Below, in pieces: positions 41,992 through 51,262 of a DNA stretch of 64,000 nt. A program made the position numbers and the translations under genes. Below the pieces are notes generated by a model that made no database searches, was not told the origin of the DNA, and was given only the letters and a program-made list of their open reading frames with translations. Numbering within the stretch: position 1 is the stretch's first letter; each line of letters begins with the position of its first letter. This stretch comes from Porticoccus sp964395715 (GTDB lineage: Bacteria > Pseudomonadota > Gammaproteobacteria > Pseudomonadales > Porticoccaceae). The DNA is taken from NCBI GenBank assembly GCA_964395715.1, contig CAYNAU010000003.1, positions 248,001 through 312,000 on the forward strand, given 5' to 3'.

Positions 41992-43098
41992 ATGCAGATA
42001 CTCGAGGACTGGTTGGTACGTTTTATCAGTGATGACTACCTGTGGATGGTAGAGATATTTCTGATTGTGCTTATTGCACTGGTGCTCGGCTATCTCGCGA
42101 ACAAATTCATTAATTTACTGGAAACCCACGCCGCGCGTTCTGCCAATGTCTGGGATGACGCCCTGATTGAAGCCTGTCGCCGACCTGCTGTCTGGGCGAT
42201 CTGGATTCTCGGTGTCAACATAGCCGCGGCCGTCGCAGCAAGGGCCGCGGAGTCTGAATGGTACAGCCTGGTGGCGCCGGTGAACCGGGTGGCCATCATT
42301 TTCCTGGCAGCATTATTTCTTGTGAACCTCATCAGGCGTGTGGAGCGCAACCTGGTACACCCGGAATACATGCAGGAGCCGATGGATGAAACCACCGTGA
42401 AGGCCATCGGCAAGCTGGTGCGTGCCTCGGTGATCATTACCGCGATCCTGATCGCCATGCAGGCCTTCGGGTACAGTATTTCCGGGGTGTTGGCATTTGG
42501 CGGTATCGGTGGTCTGGCGGTGGGTTTTGCTGCCAAGGACTTGCTGGCAAATTTCTTCGGGGGGTTGATGATCTATCTCGATCGCCCGTTCAAGGTTGGT
42601 GATTGGGTGCGTTCCCCCGATAAGGAAATTGAAGGCACCGTGGAGGATATAGGCTGGCGCTTGACCCGCATCCGCACCTTCGACAAGCGTCCGCTCTATA
42701 TCCCCAATGCCGTGTTTAACAATATCTCCGTCGAAAACCCGTCGCGCATGCTGAACCGCCGCATCTATGAGACCATTGGCATTCGCTATGACGATATCGA
42801 CAAGATGTCGGCGATAGTTGAAGACGTCAAAGCCATGCTGCGCAGTCACCCCGAGATCGATCAGGAGCAGACCATGATCGTGAACTTCGTGTCTTTTGGC
42901 GCGTCCTCCATCAACTTTTTCATCTATACCTTTACCAAGACCACACAGTGGGTACTGTTCCACGAAATCAAGCAGGATGTGCTGCTGAAAATCAGTGACA
43001 TCATTGCCGGTCACGGAGCGGAAATCGCCTTCCCAACATCCACGATTCATGTGCCCGATGAAATTAAACTGTTGGGTGCCCAGCAGGGAAGTGCCTGA
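41992..43098 (+). CDS. MscS-family mechanosensitive ion channel
   Basis: A 368-residue inner-membrane channel that opens under membrane tension. About five membrane segments are followed by the MscS pore helix, FGGIGGLAVGFAAKDLLANFFGGL, with the family pattern of small residues. A beta domain (RPFKVGDWV, then VEDIGWRLTRIRTFDKRPLYIPNAVF) and the alpha/beta C-terminal domain come next. The extra N-terminal helices and length are like YnaI/YbdG rather than the 286-residue MscS. It lies 15 bases after nagZ and 33 before the phosphorylase gene. Function is likely osmotic down-shock relief. Confidence 0.92.
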   Translation: MQILEDWLVRFISDDYLWMVEIFLIVLIALVLGYLANKFINLLETHAARSANVWDDALIEACRRPAVWAIWILGVNIAAAVAARAAESEWYSLVAPVNRVAIIFLAALFLVNLIRRVERNLVHPEYMQEPMDETTVKAIGKLVRASVIITAILIAMQAFGYSISGVLAFGGIGGLAVGFAAKDLLANFFGGLMIYLDRPFKVGDWVRSPDKEIEGTVEDIGWRLTRIRTFDKRPLYIPNAVFNNISVENPSRMLNRRIYETIGIRYDDIDKMSAIVEDVKAMLRSHPEIDQEQTMIVNFVSFGASSINFFIYTFTKTTQWVLFHEIKQDVLLKISDIIAGHGAEIAFPTSTIHVPDEIKLLGAQQGSA

Positions 43099-43131
43099 TA
43101 CTTGGCAGCAGCCGGGGAGTGATATGAACTC

Positions 43132-43872
43132 ATGAAGGTCGGCATTATCGGAGGCAGCGGCTTATATGCCCTGGATGAGCTGGAGGTCGGTGAACGCCAG
43201 GCAGTGGATACCCCCTGGGGCAAGCCTTCGGACCAGCTGGTTTGCGGCATACTGCAGGGTTGTGAAGTCGCGTTTATTGCCCGCCATGGTGAAGCTCACC
43301 AGGTTCCCCCACACAAGGTAAATTACCGGGCCAATCTGGCCGCGTTGCAGGCCAGGGGGGTTGAGGCAGTGCTGGCTGTCAATGTGGTGGGTGGTATTAA
43401 CGGTGAAATGTGTCCCGGAGATCTGGTCATACCCGATCAGGTCATCGACTATACCTGGGGCAGGGAACACACCTATTCAGATGGTGCAGGGTCGACCTTG
43501 CAGCATGTTGATTTTACGAACCCCTATGACAAGTCGTTGCGCGAAACCCTGTTACAGGCTGCTATCGCCAGTGGGTTGCCTGTCCATGGCGATGGTGTCC
43601 TGGGAGTCACCCAGGGGCCGAGGCTGGAAACGGCGGCGGAAATCAGACGCATGGCAAATGATGGCTGCGATATTGTCGGCATGACCGGCATGCCAGAAGC
43701 TGCTCTTGCCCGTGAGCTGGGGCTTCCTTATGCATGCCTGGCTCTGGTGGTCAATATGGCGGCGGGTCTTGCCGCGGAACCGATTTACATGGCGGATATA
43801 GAGTCAGTGATGGCGGAGCGTATGCCTGTGGTGCGCAGCGTGCTGGTCTCGGCATGTGGGGATTTGTCATGA
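43132..43872 (+). CDS. S-methyl-5'-thioinosine phosphorylase
   Basis: A purine-nucleoside phosphorylase family enzyme of 246 residues. Motifs: IIGGSGLY with phosphate-binding residues near the N-terminus, FIARHGEAHQVPPHKVNYRANL, and GVTQGPRLETAAEIRRM; the base-pocket region is GMTGMPEAALAREL. The position between nagZ and csiV/mfd, and the sequence type, match the Pseudomonas protein characterised as specific for 5'-methylthioinosine rather than methylthioadenosine. It recovers hypoxanthine and methylthioribose-1-phosphate after deamination of methylthioadenosine, a product of polyamine and homoserine-lactone synthesis. Specificity is inferred from position and homology, and MTA use is not excluded. 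Confidence 0.85.
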   Translation: MKVGIIGGSGLYALDELEVGERQAVDTPWGKPSDQLVCGILQGCEVAFIARHGEAHQVPPHKVNYRANLAALQARGVEAVLAVNVVGGINGEMCPGDLVIPDQVIDYTWGREHTYSDGAGSTLQHVDFTNPYDKSLRETLLQAAIASGLPVHGDGVLGVTQGPRLETAAEIRRMANDGCDIVGMTGMPEAALARELGLPYACLALVVNMAAGLAAEPIYMADIESVMAERMPVVRSVLVSACGDLS

Positions 43873-44162
43873 GAGTCAAACCACCTACCTTGATGCGGAT
43901 CGGTATGATGACGCTGCTTTTACTGTCTATCACGCCGGCAGGTGCCCAGGTATTTAAATGTGTCGACGATAAGGGCAAAACTACCTTTAGCGACCGACCC
44001 TGTGAGAGCAGCAGTGCGGAACAGGTGATTGAACACCGATCCCGTGGGGAGTCGTCATCGTCAACCAATAAGCCAGCGGACAAGCGCTCTGGGCTGGGAC
44101 ATTTTGTCGACAGGGCACAGCAGCGGTCAAAGCAGCCGGATGCCCGCAACGGCGGAAAATAA
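43869..44162 (+). CDS. DUF4124 exported protein
   Basis: A 97-residue secreted protein with signal peptide (RIGMMTLLLLSITPAGA) and a single DUF4124 domain, recognised by QVFKCVDDKGKTTFSDRPC with its two cysteines, probably disulfide-linked in the periplasm. The rest is serine- and charge-rich and likely unstructured (GESSSSTNKPADKRSG). The start overlaps the phosphorylase stop in ATGA. DUF4124 proteins are common in Gammaproteobacteria and have no established function. Confidence 0.82.
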   Translation: MRVKPPTLMRIGMMTLLLLSITPAGAQVFKCVDDKGKTTFSDRPCESSSAEQVIEHRSRGESSSSTNKPADKRSGLGHFVDRAQQRSKQPDARNGGK

Positions 44163-44181
44163 ACGCCCTAAGGCGTATTTT
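44163..44181. terminator. short bidirectional terminator between convergent genes
   Basis: ACGCC (44163-44167), loop CTAA, GGCGT (44172-44176) followed by ATTTT; on the other strand TTTATTTT follows. The stem is only 5 bp, so it is a weak candidate. It overlaps the stop codon of csiV and the end of the DUF4124 gene. Confidence 0.4.
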
Positions 44182-45115
44182 CTGCGGGGTTTTCGTAACG
44201 GTTCACCAGTACCAGAACACCCAGATTGGGGTGGTCCAGATAAGTCAGCTCCCCCAGTTGCAGGCGCGTGGACTGATCCAGCGTGACAAGGTCATTGATT
44301 GCAAACTGTGGCGTCTCAAATGTCCAGGCGGGAATGTCGCCTTGATTGATGGACTCCGGGAAGTTTGTGCTTGATTCCGGTGGTTCGACAGTTTCCCGCC
44401 ACGGCTGATCGGGTAGGGCCGGCCACGATGGTTCCTCTGTGTTATTGGCAGCGGCCTGTTGACCAGCCGTCATCTGGCCAGCTGACGGGATGACTGGGTC
44501 TGTTGCCAGCATTGCGGGTTGTGGAGATCCAAAGCGAGTGTGCCAGAGGTTGGCCTGAACGTGCAGGTAGCGATTTAGCACTACACGCAGGCTACCTTCA
44601 AGTTCGTGGTGGTCACCGTATTGCTCCCCACCGGCCAGCAGCACCCAGGAGCTGTTGTCGATATCCAGTCCGGGTTGGCGCCATGCCCAGTGCAACAGCA
44701 CCCGATATCCCGGAGCCCTGCCCAAGGTGTAGTTTTCAGGGCCGAGTTCATAGCCTTTTTTATCGAGCAGCACAAAGGGTTGTTCTGTGTCAGTTGAGGT
44801 CTCTGGTTCTGATATTCCTTCAGGAACAGAAGCGTCAAGACTGTCTGAAGATAGGTTTTCCGGAAGTTCTGTTGCGATTTCTGATGTCTCCATCAGGGGT
44901 ACAGGCGGTATGCGCAGCTCAGAACCTTCCAGGGTGAGCCAGTTTTGCGGGTAGCTCAGTTCGACGTCGGTGCGGTGTTTCTCATTGCCGAAGAGATCCT
45001 GTTGTGTAAATACCAGTATTTCGACCTGATACCAGGGCAGGGTTTCTTCCGCCGGTGCAACTGTCGGTAATAACAGCAACAGAAAGGCAAGAAGCTGTTG
45101 GAAGGGGAGTTTCAT
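44168..45115 (-). CDS. csiV: CsiV-like periplasmic protein
   Basis: A 315-residue secreted protein with signal peptide (QQLLAFLLLLLPTVAPA) and the CsiV start WYQVEILVFTQQD. CsiV was found in Vibrio cholerae as a partner needed with LpoA for the PBP1A peptidoglycan synthase pathway. Three regions are visible: an N-terminal alpha/beta domain, a low-complexity middle (residues about 80-120, ELPENLSSDSLDASVPEG), and a C-terminal domain with WVLLAGGEQYGDHHELEGSLRVVLNRYLHVQANLWH and a final YLDHPNLGVLVLVNRY. Its ATG overlaps the mfd stop by four bases, so the two are co-translated. Link to peptidoglycan is inferred from the family. Confidence 0.85.
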   Translation of the reverse strand: MKLPFQQLLAFLLLLLPTVAPAEETLPWYQVEILVFTQQDLFGNEKHRTDVELSYPQNWLTLEGSELRIPPVPLMETSEIATELPENLSSDSLDASVPEGISEPETSTDTEQPFVLLDKKGYELGPENYTLGRAPGYRVLLHWAWRQPGLDIDNSSWVLLAGGEQYGDHHELEGSLRVVLNRYLHVQANLWHTRFGSPQPAMLATDPVIPSAGQMTAGQQAAANNTEEPSWPALPDQPWRETVEPPESSTNFPESINQGDIPAWTFETPQFAINDLVTLDQSTRLQLGELTYLDHPNLGVLVLVNRYENPAENTP

Positions 45116-48100
45116 TGGCGTCCGGTTTCCTTTGGAGTAAGTCTTTCCAAGAGTGCCTGTATCTGAACCAGTCTCTGCTCGGTTGTGCTGGTTGGTATCG
45201 CAAACTTCAGTGTGGAGGCGCCTTGCAGAGAGAAAATTTTGGGTTCTTTCTGCACCATTTGCACAATGGTCAGTGGTTCGACCACGGTATCACTGCCAAA
45301 CTCGACGCGTCCACCGCTTGGCCCGGATTCTACCTTACAGATACCCAGTTGGCGTGCTTCAAGTTTCAGCGCTGTGACCTTGAGCAGATTTTTCAGGTGG
45401 TCGGGTAACAGGCCAAAACGATCGATCATTTCCACCTGCAGTTCTTTGAGCTCCTCGTCGCTTTGTGCGTTGGCAATGCGTTTGTACATGATCAATCGCA
45501 TGTGGACATCGGGAAGGAAGTCTTCGGGAATCAACGCCGGAATATTGAGATTGATTTCAATTTCTTCACTGAGGGGAATGTCGAGTTCAATGGACTTTCC
45601 CTTGCGGATGGCATCTACCGCGCGGTCAAGCAATTCCATGTAGAGGGTAAAACCGATGGACTGGATATGGCCACTCTGATCTTCACCCAGCAACTCGCCG
45701 GCACCGCGAATTTCCAGATCATGGGTTGCCAGCGTGAACCCCGAACCGAGATGATTTGCGGCACTGATGGCTTCCAGCCGTTTCACGGCATCGTCGGTCA
45801 TGGCCCTGGGTTCTGGCGTCAGCAGGTAGGCATAAGCCTGGTGGTGAGAGCGACCCACCCGGCCACGCAGTTGGTGCAGTTGCGCCAGACCCAGCTTGTC
45901 GGCGCGGTCGATCAGAATGGTGTTGGCGCTGGGAATATCGATGCCGGTTTCAATAATCGTGGTACACACCAGCACATTGAAGCGTTGGTGATAGAAGTCG
46001 GACATGACCCTTTCCAGGTCCCGCTCGCGCATCTGTCCGTGGGCAATTTCCAGGCGTGCTTCCGGGATCAGTTCCTGCAGTTCCTGGGCTGTTTTGGCGA
46101 TGCTCTTGACCTCGTTGTGCAGGAAGTAGACCTGTCCGCCACGCAGAATTTCCCTTAGCACTGCTTCGCGAATGACTCTCGAATCGCTCTGCCGTATAAA
46201 GGACTTTACCGACAATCTTCGTGCCGGGGGTGTGGCGATAATGGACAAATCGCGAATGCCGGACATGGACAAGTTCAGTGTCCGGGGGATGGGGGTGGCA
46301 GTCAGGGTAAGAATATCCACTTCGGCGCGCAGCGCTTTGATCTTTTCTTTCTGACGAACTCCGAAACGGTGTTCCTCATCAATAATGAGAAGACCGAGGT
46401 TCTGATAATTGACCTTGGCGTGCAGCAGCTTATGGGTGCCGATGAGGATATCCACCTTGCCCCCGGCAGCGCGATCGAGCACCTGTTGTTGTTCTTTTTC
46501 TGTCCGGAAACGGGATAGTTCTTCAATGGTCACTGGCCAGTTGGCAAAGCGGTCGCGGAAATTTTCCAGGTGCTGGTGGGCCAGCAGGGTGGTTGGCACC
46601 AACATCACAACCTGTTTGCCACTGGCGACGGCAATAAAGGCGGCACGCATCGCCACCTCGGTTTTGCCAAATCCCACATCACCGCACACCAGCCGGTCCA
46701 TGGGTTGTTCTGCCAGCATGTCTTTCTTGACGGCTTCGATGGTCTCCAGCTGGTCCGGGGTCTCCTCAAAGGGGAAGTCAGCACAGAAAGCCCGGTAGTC
46801 AGCTTCCGGGTCCCGGCAGGCAAATCCCTTGCGTGCCGCCCGGGTGGCGTAGATGTCCAGCAATTCGGTGGCGGTGTCGCGTATCTGTTTCAGTGCCTTG
46901 CTTTTGGCTTTCTGCCACTGCTCACTACCGAGCCTGTGCAGCGGGGCGAGCTCTTCTTCCGAGCCGCTGTAACGGCTGATCATGTGCAGTGACGATACCG
47001 GGACGTAGAGTTTGGCGTCATCCGCATATTGAAGAGTCAGAAACTCCTGGGTTTCACCGGCGGCACCAATGGTCTGCAGGCCCAGGTATCGGCCGACACC
47101 ATGTTCCATGTGTACTACCGGTGCGCCCACCCTCAATTCCGTAAGGTTTTTAATGACCTGGTCAGCGTCTTCACGTTGTTTGCTGCGGCGTCGGCGCTGC
47201 ATCACTTGCTGGCCGAATAATTCTGTTTCCGAAATAACCGCCAGTGGAGGGGTATCCAGGCTGAAGCCACGGGTCAGCGGAAAGGTGGTGATGCCCAGCT
47301 TGTCGCTGCCCGAGGAAAAACACTGCCAGTTGCTGATATTGGCGGGCTTTATTCGGGCCTGGAGAAACAGTTCCAGCAGGCTTTCGCGGCGCCCTGCGGA
47401 TTCGGCGCAGATCAGAACGCGCTGCGCAGTGTTTTCCAAAAAGGTTGCGAGCTTTTGGAGTGGGGCATCAGCTTTGGCGTCCACACTGACATCGGGCAAG
47501 GAGCGCAAACCCAGCGACAGGTTGGGTTTTGCGTCTGTGATCTGGTCTCGCAGTGCGGTGCGCGGGTAGGCTTTCAGTGACGCGAATAACTCGTCAACCG
47601 GGATAAAGACATCTTTCGGTGGCAGCAGCGGGCGGCAGGGGTCGACGTTGTATTCCCGGTAGCGTTGGCTGGCATCCTGCCAGAATTTCTCTGCTGCCTG
47701 CTCTATGGTGCCCGCCGTGAAGAGTTGGCAGTTTTCAGGAAGGTAGGAAAACAGGCTGACGCAATGGTCAAAAAACAGGGGAAGAAAATATTCAACTCCC
47801 TGGGAGGGAATGCCTTCACTGACATCGCGAAACACCGGGCAGCGGCGCTCGTCCACATCAAATTGCGACAGCCAGTTGTCCTGAAAGCGTTTAATAGCGG
47901 CCTTGTCCAGTGGTACTTCCCGGGCCGGTAGCAGGCAAATGGTGTCAGTCTGTTCAAGGGTGCGCTGGGTTTCCGGATCAAATGTCCGCAACGTTTCAAT
48001 TTCGTCATCAAACAGATCAATGCGAAATGGCAGGTTCGTTCCCATGGGAAAAATATCGATCAGGGCGCCACGAACTGCGAATTCCCCGTGCTCCACAACT

Positions 48101-48567
48101 GTATCCACACAGTGGTAACCGGCAGCTTCCAGTTGGCCGCGCAGCTCGTCCAGATTGACGTGATCCCCGATGGAGTAGACAAAGGCACGCTGGCTGACAA
48201 ACTCCCTGGGTGGCAAGCGGTGCATCAAGGTGCTGACAGGGACGACGACCACGCCAGTGGAAGCTTGCGGCAACCGGAACAGGGTGCGCAACCGCTCCGA
48301 AATAATGTCCTGGTGTGGAGAGAACAGGTCATAGGGAAGGGTTTCCCAGTCAGGAAAGTGGAAAACCGGATAGCTGTCGTCCAGAAAAAAACGCAGCTCG
48401 GTTTCCAGCTCCATCGCTGTTCGAGCTGACTCGGTAATCACCAGGGTCAGCCCCCGGTGTTGCTGACTGGCCTCGGCAATGGTGAGGGCAGTACCGGCTC
48501 CGTAGGCACCCTGCCAAAGGCGTTTGTCGCCCGGGGCATTGAGTGGCGGAAGTGACAGTATCGACAT
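45112..48567 (-). CDS. mfd: transcription-repair coupling factor
   Basis: A large DNA translocase that removes RNA polymerase stalled at DNA lesions and recruits UvrA. The 1151-residue protein has the N-terminal UvrB-homology region, the RNA-polymerase-interaction (CarD-like) domain (GAPVVHMEHGVGRYLGLQTI) and RecG-like helicase motifs. These include DRLVCGDVGFGKTEVAMRAAF (Walker A), IDEEHRFGVRQKEK (motif II), LTLTATPIPRTLNLSMSG, CTTIIETGIDIPSAN and QLRGRVGRSHHQAYAYLL, and it has the C-terminal TRCF domain. Size and order are normal. It is divergent from the lipoprotein gene at 48657 across 89 bases. Confidence 0.97.
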   Translation of the reverse strand: MSILSLPPLNAPGDKRLWQGAYGAGTALTIAEASQQHRGLTLVITESARTAMELETELRFFLDDSYPVFHFPDWETLPYDLFSPHQDIISERLRTLFRLPQASTGVVVVPVSTLMHRLPPREFVSQRAFVYSIGDHVNLDELRGQLEAAGYHCVDTVVEHGEFAVRGALIDIFPMGTNLPFRIDLFDDEIETLRTFDPETQRTLEQTDTICLLPAREVPLDKAAIKRFQDNWLSQFDVDERRCPVFRDVSEGIPSQGVEYFLPLFFDHCVSLFSYLPENCQLFTAGTIEQAAEKFWQDASQRYREYNVDPCRPLLPPKDVFIPVDELFASLKAYPRTALRDQITDAKPNLSLGLRSLPDVSVDAKADAPLQKLATFLENTAQRVLICAESAGRRESLLELFLQARIKPANISNWQCFSSGSDKLGITTFPLTRGFSLDTPPLAVISETELFGQQVMQRRRRSKQREDADQVIKNLTELRVGAPVVHMEHGVGRYLGLQTIGAAGETQEFLTLQYADDAKLYVPVSSLHMISRYSGSEEELAPLHRLGSEQWQKAKSKALKQIRDTATELLDIYATRAARKGFACRDPEADYRAFCADFPFEETPDQLETIEAVKKDMLAEQPMDRLVCGDVGFGKTEVAMRAAFIAVASGKQVVMLVPTTLLAHQHLENFRDRFANWPVTIEELSRFRTEKEQQQVLDRAAGGKVDILIGTHKLLHAKVNYQNLGLLIIDEEHRFGVRQKEKIKALRAEVDILTLTATPIPRTLNLSMSGIRDLSIIATPPARRLSVKSFIRQSDSRVIREAVLREILRGGQVYFLHNEVKSIAKTAQELQELIPEARLEIAHGQMRERDLERVMSDFYHQRFNVLVCTTIIETGIDIPSANTILIDRADKLGLAQLHQLRGRVGRSHHQAYAYLLTPEPRAMTDDAVKRLEAISAANHLGSGFTLATHDLEIRGAGELLGEDQSGHIQSIGFTLYMELLDRAVDAIRKGKSIELDIPLSEEIEINLNIPALIPEDFLPDVHMRLIMYKRIANAQSDEELKELQVEMIDRFGLLPDHLKNLLKVTALKLEARQLGICKVESGPSGGRVEFGSDTVVEPLTIVQMVQKEPKIFSLQGASTLKFAIPTSTTEQRLVQIQALLERLTPKETGRQ

Positions 48568-48656
48568 GCTGGAAATGTACTTTTGTGGTCGGGGAATCGA
48601 GGTGTGGTATTTTAGCGAGGCCGTTTGGAGATTGATATGTATACCTGGGAATTGTT

Positions 48657-49334
48657 GTGAGGCTAGCGCGTAAAGTCATACTGTGCTGGATGTGCCTGCT
48701 GCTGGTGGCCTGTGGGAACTCGCCCTTCAAGGTAAAGAATCTGGCGAAGACGGATATCGATATGGTGTCCGATGCCCATTACCGGGAAGTGGAAACCCTA
48801 TTGAGAAAATTGACGATTAAGCTTTACAAGCGTAATCCGAGAGAACTTCACAAGGGCAGTGATCCCACTATCGAACAGCGGGTTTCCCAAATTTTTGATA
48901 CGCCCGGCAAGCTGCAGTTTGCTGAGTTGCCAGTGACGGGCACCAGGGCCATAGAGCTGTCCGTTGACCCCGCCTACAAGGGCGACAGGATATTTGCGCT
49001 TGTAGTCGGTTTGACGGACATGATTCGTGAATCCTACGGTTATCAGCACGACTTCTACCTGTTTTCAGAGCTTGACCACCAAAAGCTTTACCACAGCGCC
49101 CGCAATATCGAAATTGCGCTGTGGCGGATTGCCAGGGGTGTTGATGCAGGCAATAACCCCTTGATTCTCACCAACAGTTGGCGAGGGGAGCGGCGCAACC
49201 TGAGCTATGAACGGCTGTTCGGCAAGTTGATTGCGCTGCAGGATATGATCGCTACGATTACAGCGCAGAAGAATCAGCGGGTGATCAAGACTGTGGCCCA
49301 GAATGTGGCAACCATGGCTTTTATTCCCCTGTAG
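48657..49334 (+). CDS. putative lipoprotein of unknown function
   Basis: A 225-residue protein with a lipobox (LLLVACG, cysteine 19), so it should be lipid-anchored in the outer or inner membrane. The mature part is rich in helix and includes KTDIDMVSDAHYREVETLLRKLT, GLTDMIRESYGYQHDFYLFSELDHQKLYHSARNIEIALWR and a C-terminus with VIKTVAQNVATMAFIPL. Positions +2 to +4 after the lipid cysteine are Gly-Asn-Ser, giving no clear inner-membrane signal. GTG start with GGGA six bases upstream. I recognise no named domain. It sits between mfd and the GAPDH gene. Confidence 0.75.
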   Translation: MRLARKVILCWMCLLLVACGNSPFKVKNLAKTDIDMVSDAHYREVETLLRKLTIKLYKRNPRELHKGSDPTIEQRVSQIFDTPGKLQFAELPVTGTRAIELSVDPAYKGDRIFALVVGLTDMIRESYGYQHDFYLFSELDHQKLYHSARNIEIALWRIARGVDAGNNPLILTNSWRGERRNLSYERLFGKLIALQDMIATITAQKNQRVIKTVAQNVATMAFIPL

Positions 49335-49422
49335 GATAGGTACCGTCTAGGTTGAAAAGCGGGCTTTACTGACCCAAATCAATCATAGATGAACTGAAGT
49401 ACCAGATATTCACCAGTCTTAG

Positions 49423-49451
49423 TTGCTCTGAAAACATTGAATACCGATAAT
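49423..49451 (+). promoter_or_regulatory. putative promoter of the GAPDH gene
   Basis: TTGCTC (49423-49428), a 17-base spacer and GATAAT (49446-49451), about 60 bases upstream of the GTG at 49512. The -10 matches five of six consensus bases, the -35 three of six. Confidence 0.4.
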
Positions 49452-49511
49452 AGCGCCCCTCGACGGACTGTGCTCCGCAAAGCTCCTTGAATCTAGCGAG
49501 AGGTTGACTAA

Positions 49512-50972
49512 GTGACTGAACAAAACCGCCCGGTTCCCGCCGATTTTTTTGCTGACTGGAAAGAGCGCGAAGCGCTGGCAGAGGCCATGATTCCTCTGAT
49601 TGGCAAGCTCTATCGTGAGAACAATGTGTCTCTCTATATGTACGGCCGGAATATGGTAAACCGCTCAGTGATCGAGCTGATGAAGGCGCACCGTTTTGTA
49701 CGCCAGATCGAGCACAATGAGCTGTCCGAGTTTGAAACCTTTCCCTTGATCAAAGCGCTGGCCGAAATGGATCTGGGGCCTGCCCATATTGATATCGGCA
49801 AGCTCACCGTGAAGTATCAGGATTCTGGCAATGGTGAAGATCTGACAGCCTTTTTGCAGCGCGAGGTGGGTGACGATATCGGCTGTATGCGTAAGCCACT
49901 GCCGCAACCTCAGGACATTGTTCTGTATGGTTTCGGTCGTATCGGTCGACTCCTGGCTCGGCTGTTGCTGGAAAAAACGGGCAGTGGTGACCTGCTGCGT
50001 TTGCGTGCCATTGTGGTGCGCAAGGGCAAAAGTGCAGACGATCTGGCAAAGCGTGCCAGCCTGCTGCGCAGGGATTCGGTACATGGTGCCTTTGACGGCA
50101 CCATTCGTGTCCTGGAAGACAAGAATATCCTGGTGTGTAATGGCAACCCGATCCAGGTGATTTATGCCAACTCTCCTGAGGAGGTGGATTACACCGAATA
50201 CGGTATCAGCAATGCCATTGTCGTGGATAACACCGGTGTCTGGCGCGATGAAGAAGGTCTGGGCCAACATCTGAAGTGCCCCGGCGCCGGCAAGGTGATT
50301 CTGACAGCGCCCGGTAAAGGTGACATTCCCAATATTGTTTACGGTATCAACCAGGGAGAAATCACCCCGGATTCCAAAATCATTTCTGCGGCGTCCTGCA
50401 CTACCAACGCGATCGTGCCGGTTCTCAAGGCATTGATGGATGACTACGGCATTGAGCGCGGCCATGTGGAAACGGTTCACTCGTACACCAACGACCAGAA
50501 CCTGATTGATAACTATCACAAGGGTTCCCGTCGGGGTCGGAGCGCACCATTGAATATGGTGATTACTGAAACAGGTGCAGCCAAAGCGGTGGCCAAGGCA
50601 CTGCCGGAACTGGCCGGCAAACTTACCGGTAATGCCATCCGGGTGCCGACGCCAAATGTGTCCATGGCGATTCTGAATCTGCAGTTGGGTCGCGAGACCA
50701 CCAAAGAAGAGCTGAACGAATATATGCGCAAGGTGGCACTGTACTCACCCTTGCAGCAGCAGATTGACTACACCATTTCCTCGGAGGCGGTATCCACCGA
50801 CTTTGTCGGTTCCAGACATGCCTGTATTTTTGATTCCGAGGCGACCATTGTCAGTGGTGACAGCGTCGTACTTTACTGCTGGTACGACAATGAATTTGGA
50901 TACAGCTGCCAGGTGGTTCGCTGCCTGGAAAAACTGGCCGGGCTTTCCTGGGCCATGTATCCGAAATCCTGA
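49512..50972 (+). CDS. gap: glyceraldehyde-3-phosphate dehydrogenase with N-terminal extension
   Basis: Oxidises glyceraldehyde-3-phosphate to 1,3-bisphosphoglycerate with NAD(P). The protein has 486 residues, about 140-150 more than ordinary GAPDH. The extra N-terminal domain (residues 1-130; EAMIPLIGKLYRENNVSLYMYGRNMVNRS) is helical and unlike the enzyme. The dehydrogenase part begins at IVLYGFGRIGRLLARLLLE and has the catalytic Cys296 in SAASCTTNAIVP, VHSYTNDQNLIDNYHKGSRRGRSA and RVPTPNVSMAIL. Similar long forms exist in Pseudomonas beside the nqr operon. GTG start with GAGAGG eight bases upstream. A terminator follows 8 bases after the stop, so it is separate from nqrA. Role of the extension is not known; regulation is a guess. 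Confidence 0.92.
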   Translation: MTEQNRPVPADFFADWKEREALAEAMIPLIGKLYRENNVSLYMYGRNMVNRSVIELMKAHRFVRQIEHNELSEFETFPLIKALAEMDLGPAHIDIGKLTVKYQDSGNGEDLTAFLQREVGDDIGCMRKPLPQPQDIVLYGFGRIGRLLARLLLEKTGSGDLLRLRAIVVRKGKSADDLAKRASLLRRDSVHGAFDGTIRVLEDKNILVCNGNPIQVIYANSPEEVDYTEYGISNAIVVDNTGVWRDEEGLGQHLKCPGAGKVILTAPGKGDIPNIVYGINQGEITPDSKIISAASCTTNAIVPVLKALMDDYGIERGHVETVHSYTNDQNLIDNYHKGSRRGRSAPLNMVITETGAAKAVAKALPELAGKLTGNAIRVPTPNVSMAILNLQLGRETTKEELNEYMRKVALYSPLQQQIDYTISSEAVSTDFVGSRHACIFDSEATIVSGDSVVLYCWYDNEFGYSCQVVRCLEKLAGLSWAMYPKS

Positions 50973-50980
50973 CAAAAAAG

Positions 50981-51006
50981 AAGCCGCACTCTGTTGCGGC
51001 TTTTTT
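50981..51006 (+). terminator. rho-independent terminator after gap
   Basis: AAGCCGCA (50981-50988), a 6-base loop and TGCGGCTT (50995-51002), extending into six T residues (51001-51006), with A-rich sequence upstream so that it may also act from the opposite strand. It separates gap from nqrA. Confidence 0.9.
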
Positions 51007-51093
51007 GTGGCCGGGCCGGTAACTGGCGCAGAAATACTGGTGTCAGGGCGAATAGCCCCACCTTTCGCACTGGTAATAGAAGGCGCTGACCTT

Positions 51094-51099
51094 TATAAT
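51094..51099 (+). promoter_or_regulatory. TATAAT -10 element in the gap-nqrA interval
   Basis: A perfect TATAAT, about 165 bases before nqrA, is the best -10 element in the interval. No convincing -35 is at the right distance (TGGTAA at 17 bases), so it is only a candidate for the nqr operon promoter. The remaining interval is A/T-rich with small stems such as GCTCT/AGAGC near 51215. Confidence 0.25.
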
Positions 51100-51262
51100 C
51101 CCGGCGTTTTGTTGGTCAGCATTATCGGCCTGACGCGGGCTGTTTTTGCTGCTATCAGGTGACGGTTACCTCCGTTGCCTGTTGTCGCTGACAAGCGATA
51201 AAAAAATTGGGGCTCTTCGAGTAGAGCGAAAAAATCATAAACCGCATCAGTAGGCACAACCT

